DNA of 6,181 nucleotides from CADEFF01 sp964569315 (GTDB taxonomy: Bacteria > Pseudomonadota > Alphaproteobacteria > Dongiales > Dongiaceae), in assembly GCA_964569315.1 (NCBI GenBank), contig CAZMUZ010000169.1:1-6181 (forward strand). Direction: 5' to 3'. This document shows positions 1-5,950 of the stretch, in pieces (position 1 is the stretch's first letter; each line of letters opens with the position of its first letter). A model generated the notes under the pieces. It was given only the letters and a program-made list of their open reading frames with translations, had not been told where the DNA came from and did not search any database. The position numbers and the translations under genes were made by a program.

Positions 1-182
1 CCGACCACCACCGCTTCCTGGCCGATATAGAGATGGCAGAAGCCGCCGATGAGGCCCATGCCGTAGAGCTGGCCGGCCTTCTCCTCGAAGCGCCGGATCA
101 GCAGCATGTCGCGGTAATATTTCAGGAGATCGGCGGAATCCGCCTCGTTCGGCTTGGGCTTCCGCGCCGTCGTCGCTGCCAT
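1..182 (-). CDS. pdhA: Pyruvate dehydrogenase E1 component subunit alpha, N-terminal part (runs off the left edge)
   Basis: PdhA is the thiamine-diphosphate-dependent alpha subunit of E1. With PdhB it decarboxylates pyruvate and passes the acetyl group to the lipoyl arm of E2, linking glycolysis to acetyl-CoA in the cytoplasm. Only the first 60 codons are here. After a short basic, Ala/Lys/Pro-rich start, the sequence reads LLKYYRDMLLIRRFEEKAGQ (residues 19-38), then LYGMGLIGGFCHLYIGQEA with the conserved His50. This is the standard N-terminal signature of bacterial E1-alpha. The ATG at 182-180 is preceded by GGGAGG about 6 nt upstream, which fixes the start. The gene lies downstream of ftsB on the same strand, but a 158-bp gap holds a promoter of its own. 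The catalytic core and the rest of the pdh cluster lie outside the window, so integrity beyond residue 60 cannot be judged. Confidence 0.95.
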   Translation of the reverse strand, partial: MAATTARKPKPNEADSADLLKYYRDMLLIRRFEEKAGQLYGMGLIGGFCHLYIGQEAVVV

Positions 183-250
183 GAACGCCTCCCTGGAGAT
201 GGCGGCCACGACCGTTCGACGATCGCGGCCGGGGAGACGCCGGCGCGCCC

Positions 251-290
251 CCTTTTCCCGTTAATTAGACCTTCGGGGAAAGGATGGCAA
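251..290 (-). promoter_or_regulatory. Probable pdhA promoter with an overlapping inverted repeat
   Basis: Read on the minus strand, TTGCCA (290-285) and TAATTA (267-262) are separated by exactly 17 nt, a good sigma-70-type promoter placed to transcribe pdhA. The predicted start point is near 255, giving a leader of about 73 nt. An imperfect inverted repeat overlaps it: plus-strand CCTTTTCCCG (251-260) and CGGGGAAAGG (274-283) match in 9 of 10 pairs, with one G-T wobble and a 13-nt centre. One arm lies in the -35/-10 spacer, the other spans the predicted start point, and the -10 lies between them. That is a usual operator position, but no regulator can be named. Promoter and operator roles are inferred. 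Confidence 0.55.
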
Positions 291-329
291 GGATCGGTAA
301 ATTTTTGACACGAAACAGAAATCTAGAGA

Positions 330-348
330 TTAACTCGATTTCAGTTAA
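330..348. repeat. AT-rich inverted repeat over the ftsB stop codon
   Basis: TTAACT (330-335) and AGTTAA (343-348) are perfect 6-bp inverted arms around a 7-nt centre, and the ftsB stop codon (343-341) overlaps the right arm. Next to it, AATCT and AGATT (320-331) form a second small dyad. The stem is short and AT-rich and no clear U-run follows on the ftsB transcript, so a terminator role is weak. The TTAA pairs are 11 bp apart rather than the 7 bp of a CtrA box. Function is not known. Confidence 0.35.
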
Positions 349-700
349 CACCATTTATGCCGTGCTCGTCGGCGGTCGTCGGCGGGAGCCGATCCTGCAT
401 GATCACGACCTCGTTCTCCGAAGCGTGGTTCAGCATCAGCCGCACCTGTTCTTCGAGCAGATCCGGATCGAGCGTCTTCGGGCTGAGCCGCGCGACGCGA
501 TTGGCGAGCATCGACCGCTCGTCCTCGATCGCGGCGAGCCGCGTATCGGCAATGCGCAGATCCTGCTTCAGCATCAGCCACGCCACCACGCCGCGATCGC
601 CCTGGATGGTGTGGAAGAGGAAATAGGCCAGCACCGAAACGCAGAGCAGCGGCAGGGCAAGCTGCCGCGCGCGTTTTGCGATTTCGAGTCGAATGACCAT
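341..700 (-). CDS. ftsB: FtsB/DivIC-family septum formation initiator protein
   Basis: This 119-residue protein fits the FtsB/DivIC family, small bitopic membrane proteins that join FtsL and FtsQ in the divisome and help activate septal wall synthesis. A basic start (residues 1-12) leads into one membrane segment (about 13-31), then GDRG (34-37). A heptad-like coiled coil follows (about 38-74). The family-typical tail is LSPKTLDPDLLEEQVRLML (72-90) followed by ENEVVIM (95-101). Length is normal for the family. The ATG at 700 is the only possible start: an in-frame TGA lies 12 codons upstream and no ATG, GTG or TTG falls between. It has no Shine-Dalgarno. In many alphaproteobacteria this gene lies directly between eno and pdhA; here pdhA follows as usual, but eno is about 3 kb away behind two plus-strand genes. 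It therefore probably depends on a promoter in the 701-853 region. Confidence 0.88.
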   Translation of the reverse strand: MVIRLEIAKRARQLALPLLCVSVLAYFLFHTIQGDRGVVAWLMLKQDLRIADTRLAAIEDERSMLANRVARLSPKTLDPDLLEEQVRLMLNHASENEVVIMQDRLPPTTADEHGINGVN

Positions 701-803
701 GGACGCGACCGAATCACACCCGATTCGCGCCGGTCAAGCGGAAACGACTCGTTGCGGACGAAACGAGTCGTGCTGTTGCCGAATTGACTCACCAGAACGA
801 TTC
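686..803. promoter_or_regulatory. Cluster of seven GANTC (CcrM-type) methylation sites
   Basis: GANTC occurs at 686-690, 711-715, 722-726, 746-750, 765-769, 786-790 and 799-803. The first lies inside the early ftsB codons and the other six lie in the divergent intergenic region. Reading the whole window by eye I find only eight more (136, 1322, 2825, 2895, 3828, 5416, 5808 and 5875). In Caulobacter and many other alphaproteobacteria CcrM methylates the adenine in GANTC, and GcrA with sigma-70 acts at methylated sites in promoters, several of them in cell-division genes. The clustering is seen directly; the regulatory meaning is inferred. Confidence 0.6.
709..737 (-). promoter_or_regulatory. 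Candidate ftsB promoter containing two GANTC sites
   Basis: On the minus strand TTGACC (737-732) is a good alphaproteobacterial -35. A 17-nt spacer leads to ATTCGG (714-709), a poor match to the -10 consensus. GANTC sites lie in the spacer (722-726) and across the -10 edge (711-715). These two sites form the inverted repeat CGAATC-N6-GATTCG (710-727). Transcription would start near 702, so the mRNA would be almost leaderless, in keeping with the missing Shine-Dalgarno. The weak -10 keeps confidence low, although promoters helped by an activator often have weak core elements. Confidence 0.35.
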
Positions 804-806
804 GTG
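743..806. repeat. Three copies of an 11-bp palindromic box, AACGA-N-TCGT(T/G)
   Basis: AACGACTCGTT (743-753) is a perfect dyad around its central base. AACGAGTCGTG (762-772) and AACGATTCGTG (796-806) differ from a perfect dyad only in the last base. Centres are at 748, 767 and 801, spaced 19 and 34 bp. Boxes 1 and 2 also form a longer inverted repeat, 744-753 with 762-771, around an 8-nt centre. Each box has GANTC at its core, but the conserved flanks (AAC and GT) go beyond what a methyltransferase needs, which points to a DNA-binding protein. They lie 43-106 bp upstream of the ftsB start and 48-111 bp upstream of the antiporter start. No regulator can be named. Confidence 0.6.
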
Positions 807-853
807 CGGCATGAGAATGGGTCGCGGCGGCAGCCTGCGGTGGGGGCCCGAGC

Positions 854-2671
854 TTGGACGCGCTGAACCATCTCATCCTGATCGGAGCGGGGCTGATCTT
901 CCTCAGCATCCTCGCCGGCACCTATTCCTCCCGCCTCGGCGCCCCCCTCCTCCTCGTCTTCCTGCTGCTCGGCATGCTTGCCGGCGAGGACGGGCCCGGC
1001 GGCATCGAGTTCGAGAATTTCGAGACCGTGTTCCTGGTCGGCTCGGTCGGCCTCGCGCTGATCCTCTTCGACGGCGGCCTGCATACCACGCGCGCGGTGT
1101 TCCGCCTCGCGCTCTGGCCGGCCGTATCGCTCGCGTCCGTGGGCGTGGTGCTTACCGCGCTCATCGTCGGGGTGCTCGGGATGCTGCTGCTCGGGCTGCA
1201 GCCTCTGGAAGCGATGCTGCTCGGCGCGATCCTGAGCTCGACGGACGCCGCGGTCGTCTTCCTGCTGCTGCAGCGGAGCGACCGCGACATCAATCGCCGC
1301 GTTCGCGCCACGCTCGAGGCGGAATCCGGCATGAACGATCCGATGGCGGTGTTCCTCACCATCATCATGGTCGAGCTGCTGCTGGATCCGGGCGCGAGCG
1401 AGCCCTGGCGCCTCGGGCTCGATCTCGCCCTGCAGTTCGGCGGCGGCGCCGCGATCGGCATCGGCGGCGGGATCGCGCTCCGATGGATCATCAACAAGAT
1501 CGAAATCGCGGTGGGCCTCTACCCGATACTGGCGGCGGCCGGCGCGGTCGCCATCTTCGCCTTTGCCAATGTGGTGGGCGCGAACGGGTTTCTCGCGGTC
1601 TATCTCGCCGGCATCGTCATGGCGAGCCGTCCCTACCGCGCGCGGCAGGTCATCAGCCGGTTTCACGACGGTTTCATCTGGCTCGTGCAGATCGCCATGT
1701 TCCTGCTGCTGGGGCTGCTGGTGACGCCCACGGCGCTGATGGAGTTCCTGCTCCCCGCCCTCGTCGTCGCCGTCCTGCTTCTGCTGATCGCCCGCCCCCT
1801 GGCGGTGCTGGCATCGCTCCTGCCGTTCCGGATCGAATGGCGCGCGAAGCTCTTCATCTCCTGGGTGGGCCTGCGCGGCGTGGTGCCGATCTTCCTCGCT
1901 TCCATCCCGGTCGTGGCCGGGCTGCCGATCGGCGTGACGTTCTTCAATATCGCCTTCGTGGTGGTGATCATGTCGCTGCTGGTGCAGGGCTGGACCGCGC
2001 TCGGCATGGCGCGGATGCTCGGGCTCGAAGTGCCGAGCGAGCCGGAAAGCCAGGAAGGCGCGTTGCTGTTCGAGCTGCCGACCTCGACCGACCGCGAGAT
2101 CGCCGGCTATCGCGTGCGGCCGGGAAGCCCGGCGCTCGATCAGGATTTCGCGACCCTGCCGCTGCCCAAGCGCACCCGCGTCGTCGGCGTGATCCGCGAG
2201 GGCGCCGTGGCCGAGCTGGCGCAGCTCGCGCGCCTGCAATCGGGCGACTATGTGATCCTGCTGGTGCCGCCCGAACATGAGCTCTCCCTCGACCGCCTCT
2301 TCGTGCCGATGGCGCCGCGCCACGCCAAGGTGCTCGACGAGCTCGGCGAGTTCGGCTTCGCCGCGGAGACGCCGGCAAGCGCGCTTGCGAGCCAGTATGG
2401 CCTCGCCATCGAGCTGGACCATCCGCTGGAGACCCTCGGCGACTATGTCGCCCGGCTTCTCGCGACGGATCCCGTGGTTGGCGACCGGGTCAAGACCGGC
2501 GACGCCGAGCTGGTGGTGCGGACGATGGAGGAGGACCGCATCGCCGAGGTCGGCCTCGAGCTCCTGACCGAGGAGGAGCGGCTTCCGATCGTGCGCCGGC
2601 TCCGGCGTGCCCACGCCTGGTGGATGCGTCGGGGTTTCGCCGAACGACTGCCCCGCCTCCGGCGGCGCTGA
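854..2671 (+). CDS. nhaP2: Potassium/proton antiporter, NhaP2/CvrA type (CPA1 family)
   Basis: This 605-residue inner-membrane protein should exchange cytoplasmic K+ (possibly also Na+) for H+, as NhaP2/CvrA proteins do in cation and pH balance. Residues 1-385 form the exchanger domain with about 12-13 membrane segments. Family motifs seen are SSRLGAPLLLVF (25-36), GMLAGEDGPGG (40-50), FDGGL (72-76), SSTDAA (128-133), ESGMNDP (157-163, whose Asn-Asp pair matches the ion-binding site of CPA1 exchangers) and WVGLRG (337-342). The cytoplasmic tail holds a TrkA_C/RCK_C-like domain (about 413-485), a likely ligand sensor, and a CorC/HlyC-type domain (about 500-572), the tail layout known from NhaP2. 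The start must be TTG: an in-frame TGA lies 13 codons upstream with no ATG or GTG between, and the resulting MDALNHLILIGAG matches NhaP2 starts. A GGTGGGGG stretch just upstream may bind the ribosome. It diverges from ftsB; the methyltransferase follows after 94 bp. Confidence 0.92.
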   Translation: MDALNHLILIGAGLIFLSILAGTYSSRLGAPLLLVFLLLGMLAGEDGPGGIEFENFETVFLVGSVGLALILFDGGLHTTRAVFRLALWPAVSLASVGVVLTALIVGVLGMLLLGLQPLEAMLLGAILSSTDAAVVFLLLQRSDRDINRRVRATLEAESGMNDPMAVFLTIIMVELLLDPGASEPWRLGLDLALQFGGGAAIGIGGGIALRWIINKIEIAVGLYPILAAAGAVAIFAFANVVGANGFLAVYLAGIVMASRPYRARQVISRFHDGFIWLVQIAMFLLLGLLVTPTALMEFLLPALVVAVLLLLIARPLAVLASLLPFRIEWRAKLFISWVGLRGVVPIFLASIPVVAGLPIGVTFFNIAFVVVIMSLLVQGWTALGMARMLGLEVPSEPESQEGALLFELPTSTDREIAGYRVRPGSPALDQDFATLPLPKRTRVVGVIREGAVAELAQLARLQSGDYVILLVPPEHELSLDRLFVPMAPRHAKVLDELGEFGFAAETPASALASQYGLAIELDHPLETLGDYVARLLATDPVVGDRVKTGDAELVVRTMEEDRIAEVGLELLTEEERLPIVRRLRRAHAWWMRRGFAERLPRLRRR

Positions 2672-2765
2672 TCGCGACGACGGGCACATCGGCCCGGCTT
2701 GTGGCGCCATGGCCCCGGCGCTATGGTCCGCCGCCTTTCGACCCCGCTCGACCGGAGCGTCCGCC

Positions 2766-3590
2766 ATGAGCCGGAACGACAGCAGCTTCGACGTCAATCT
2801 CCGCCGCTGGGACGAGGCGGCGCCGATTCATGCCGCCTCGGAGTTCTACGGGGTCGCCGAGTTCAAGGCCGGGAAGGACAAGCTCGGCGCCATCGAGTCC
2901 GAGGAGATCGGCGACATCGCCGGCAAGCGGCTCGTCCACCTGCAATGTCATTTCGGCCTCGACACGCTGTCGCTCGCACGTCGGGGCGCGCTCGTGACGG
3001 GCTACGATTTCTCGCCCAGGGCGATCGCGATCGCCCGCGGGCTCGCGGCCGAAACCGGCATCGCCGCGAGCTTCGTCGAAGGCAATGTCTATGACGCGCC
3101 CGCGAAGCTGCCGCGCGCCGGCTTCGACATCGCCTATGTGACCGTGGGCGCCATCAACTGGCTGCCCGATATCCGCGGCTGGGCGAAGGTGGTCGAGACG
3201 CTGCTGGCGCCTGGCGGGTTCCTCTATCTGCTGGAGGGCCACCCTGCCGCGAACATGCTGGAGCAAAAGCGCCTCGAGGATCCCGTCACGCCGACCTACA
3301 ACTACTTCCAGGGCGCCGAACCGCTCGTGTTCGAAGGGGCCGAGACCTACACCGAGGACGGCAAGACGCTCGCCAACACGGTGACGCACGAGTGGATCCA
3401 TTCGCTCTCGAGCGTGATCGGCGGATTGCTCGAGGCCGGGCTGCGGCTCGAATGGTTCCATGAGCATGCGCGCCTGCCCTGGCGCCTCTTTCCCTCGATG
3501 GTTCGGGCCGAGGACGGCATGTACGACATGCCGCCCGGCGCCTCCAACCTGCCGCTGCTCTTCTCCCTGAAGGCGCGAAAGCCCGCCTGA
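2766..3590 (+). CDS. Class I SAM-dependent methyltransferase, substrate unknown
   Basis: This 274-residue soluble protein has the Rossmann-like class I methyltransferase fold. Motif I is a variant, LVHLQCHFGLDTLSLARRGA (residues 56-75), with Gln-Cys-His in place of the usual DxGxG start. The acidic residue at the end of strand 2 is Asp81 in VTGYDFSPRAIAIA (77-90). Then come EGNVYDAP (105-112), the motif IV region FDIAYVTVGAINWLPD (120-135) and the post-motif strand LLAPGGFLYLLEG (146-158). The C-terminal third (about 160-274), with YNYF, EWIHSLSSVI and the aromatic stretch EWFHEHARLPWRLFPSM, probably shapes the substrate pocket. The ATG at 2766 has GGAG 8 nt upstream. An in-frame ATG at 2709 would add 19 residues but lacks a ribosome site. 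It follows the antiporter by 94 bp and may share its transcript. A small-molecule substrate seems likelier than nucleic acid, but nothing in the sequence settles it. Confidence 0.85.
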   Translation: MSRNDSSFDVNLRRWDEAAPIHAASEFYGVAEFKAGKDKLGAIESEEIGDIAGKRLVHLQCHFGLDTLSLARRGALVTGYDFSPRAIAIARGLAAETGIAASFVEGNVYDAPAKLPRAGFDIAYVTVGAINWLPDIRGWAKVVETLLAPGGFLYLLEGHPAANMLEQKRLEDPVTPTYNYFQGAEPLVFEGAETYTEDGKTLANTVTHEWIHSLSSVIGGLLEAGLRLEWFHEHARLPWRLFPSMVRAEDGMYDMPPGASNLPLLFSLKARKPA

Positions 3591-3608
3591 AGGCCGTCAG
3601 CGCAGCGC

Positions 3609-3656
3609 GAAGGCGGTGAGCCCCTTGGCCACCATGAAGGGGCGCGCCTCGCCTTC
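3609..3656. terminator. Candidate two-way terminator hairpin between convergent genes
   Basis: Nested arms pair as GAAGGC (3609-3614) with GCCTTC (3651-3656), GAG (3618-3620) with CTC (3648-3650), and CCCCTT (3621-3626) with AAGGGG (3637-3642). That is 15 pairs with a 10-nt loop and an asymmetric internal loop (3 and 5 nt). It fills most of the 71-bp gap between the methyltransferase stop and the enolase stop and is symmetric, so it could form on both transcripts. Neither side has a T-run, so it would be a terminator without a U-tract or an mRNA 3'-end stabiliser. Confidence 0.5.
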
Positions 3657-3661
3657 CGCCG

Positions 3662-4945
<1,284 letters not shown>

Positions 4946-5044
4946 GCGGGGATGGCTCCTCGGGCGCCGCGGTGTCGGAACCGGGCGCGGTTCGCTCCTG
5001 CTTCGACCCGCGTCGCAGGAAGCCTGTTGGGGTTGCGGACGTTC

Positions 5045-5106
5045 GTCCCCGGGCCGGTCGGGACAAGACCTCTCGCGCTTATAGGGCGGGCGTCAGATCA
5101 ACTCAA
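5045..5106 (-). promoter_or_regulatory. Probable eno promoter and 5' leader hairpin
   Basis: On the minus strand TTGAGT (5106-5101) and TATAAG (5083-5078) are 17 nt apart, a strong sigma-70-type match. Transcription should start near 5071, giving an enolase leader of about 125 nt. The -35 lies within the last codons of the DinB-family gene, just before its stop. In the leader, GTCCC and GGGAC (5064-5060 and 5049-5045 on the minus strand) can form a short stem close to the predicted 5' end, which could protect the mRNA. The promoter is inferred from sequence match alone. Confidence 0.6.
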
Positions 5107-5638
5107 GCGCGCGGAGCTCCGCTTCGCGCTTCGGCGCGTCCTCGCGCAGGAAATACTCGTCGAGCTGGGGCGGAGGCACGGCGGTGCCGGACAGCATCGC
5201 ATGCGCTTGTCCGCGATGATGGATCTGGTGGACGAAGAGATGCGAAAGCACGCCGCGCGCCGTATCGTCGCGCGGGCCGTCGGATCGGCGGATCACCACC
5301 CGCCCCGCCAGGATCGCCGGCGTCAGCCGGTCGCAATAGGCAATCAGCCGCCGATCCATCCGGCGCTGCGCCTCCCGAAGCTCGGCGAAGGTTTCGATCG
5401 GAAGGTCATAGTCCGAATCGAGGCGCTCGGTTTCGACCGCTTCGAGCTGGTCGAGATAAAGCCAGTCCACCTCGACGATATGCAGCAGCGTTCCGTGCAG
5501 CGAGGGGAAGAAGCTCACCCGCTTCGCCCGGTAGTCGCGCTCGCTGAGCGCGGCGCAGGCCCGGTGAAGGCGATGGTTGGACCAGGCGTTGTTCCGCGCC
5601 ATGTCGCGGAAATGCTCGACGAGGCTGTCCTGCTGCAT
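5093..5638 (-). CDS. DinB-family metal-binding four-helix-bundle protein
   Basis: This 181-residue protein belongs to the DinB/YfiT-like family (Bacillus DinB, not DNA polymerase IV). These are four-helix bundles with a three-histidine metal site; some members are thiol transferases or damage-induced proteins, but most have no known reaction. The start, LVEHFRDMARNNAWSNHRL (residues 6-24), is typical helix 1. The likely metal ligands are His53 in LLHIVEVDWLYL (51-62), and His137 and His141 in HQIHHRGQAHAML (137-149), the hallmark HxxxH-RGQ segment. The reading frame is open for 45 more codons upstream, but the ATG at 5638 has GGGAG 7 nt upstream, and the extra stretch is Arg/Gly-rich and unlike the family. 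No partner gene is nearby, so its substrate stays unknown. It ends inside the eno promoter. Confidence 0.88.
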   Translation of the reverse strand: MQQDSLVEHFRDMARNNAWSNHRLHRACAALSERDYRAKRVSFFPSLHGTLLHIVEVDWLYLDQLEAVETERLDSDYDLPIETFAELREAQRRMDRRLIAYCDRLTPAILAGRVVIRRSDGPRDDTARGVLSHLFVHQIHHRGQAHAMLSGTAVPPPQLDEYFLREDAPKREAELRALELI

Positions 5639-5762
5639 GGGGCGTCTCCCGGCGTCCGATCCCGACCCATGAAACACGGCTTCCGGCGGTTTCGCGATGC
5701 CCCCTCGAGCCGGCCTTTTTAAGCCACGGCGCCGCTCGCCGGCCGGGCTTCCGCCAAAATCG

Positions 5763-5807
5763 TGAAAAATCAACGCTTATAGGTCCATAGTCTCATGTGA
5801 TTTTTCA
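5763..5807. repeat. Perfect 10-bp inverted repeat, likely operator
   Basis: TGAAAAATCA (5763-5772) and TGATTTTTCA (5798-5807) are exact reverse complements, separated by 25 bp, with centres 35 bp apart. The -10-like TATAAG pointing at the DinB-family gene lies between the arms, and a GANTC site touches the right arm. The long spacer makes a terminator unlikely. Two binding sites for one regulator, perhaps looping the DNA, fits better. The binding protein is unknown. Confidence 0.5.
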
Positions 5808-5853
5808 GAATCCGGCTAAGACGGAAGACAGAGATTAGCGAAATGTTAAGCAT

Positions 5854-5898
5854 GGCGGTTGATCCTAGGGACAGGATTCAACCGCCGCAGGCCGGCGG
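5854..5898 (+). promoter_or_regulatory. Stable hairpin with a competing partner in the response-regulator leader
   Basis: GGCGGTTGA (5854-5862) pairs perfectly with TCAACCGCC (5878-5886). TCCT (5863-5866) then pairs with AGGA (5873-5876), with one bulged T and a 6-nt loop, AGGGAC. The 3' arm can instead use CCGCC (5882-5886) to pair with GGCGG (5894-5898), so the two structures exclude each other. The element lies about 55-95 nt upstream of the response-regulator start. It has no U-tract after it. It could act in the mRNA leader or be a DNA operator. Confidence 0.45.
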
Positions 5899-5950
5899 AG
5901 ATTGCCCCGGGAGCTGCTGCCCGTCTCATGCTGACCAGGAATTGAATGCA

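Larger units (their letters stand above)
5639..5950. other. Divergent intergenic region between the DinB-family gene and the response regulator
   Basis: No gene is supported in these 312 bp. Positions 5639-5757 are GC-rich, contain the DinB-family ribosome site (5646-5650) and show only weak dyads. Positions 5758-5860 are much richer in A and T, as promoters often are. They hold a TATAAG -10-like hexamer on the minus strand (5781-5776), without a convincing -35, inside a decamer (5774-5783) that also occurs at the eno promoter (5076-5085). The region also holds an inverted repeat (5763-5807), a hairpin (5854-5886) and GANTC at 5808 and 5875. I find no convincing plus-strand promoter for the response regulator, though one must lie here or upstream. 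Confidence 0.5.

Noticed and set aside
330..348. Possible CtrA box from the TTAA pairs near the ftsB stop
   Set aside because: The two TTAA elements are 11 bp apart, not the 7 bp of a standard CtrA site, and they form a dyad instead.
2672..2765. Terminator or promoter between antiporter and methyltransferase
   Set aside because: Only short dyads such as GCCATGGC (2706-2713) are seen, with no T-run and no convincing -35/-10 pair, so neither is claimed.
734..2797. Very long minus-strand open frame (687 codons) opposite the antiporter
   Set aside because: Its translation is rich in His, Asp, Glu, Gln and Arg with no domain pattern, as expected from the complement of a GC-rich membrane-protein gene. 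The plus-strand frame has clear family motifs.
701..3661. Antiporter-methyltransferase block as a mobile element or defence island
   Set aside because: There is no transposase, recombinase, terminal inverted repeat or target duplication, and both genes look native in composition.
5711..5755. Possible terminator around CTTTTT and the following GC-rich dyad
   Set aside because: On the plus strand the T-run comes before the stem rather than after it, on the minus strand it reads as A, and the stem is interrupted.
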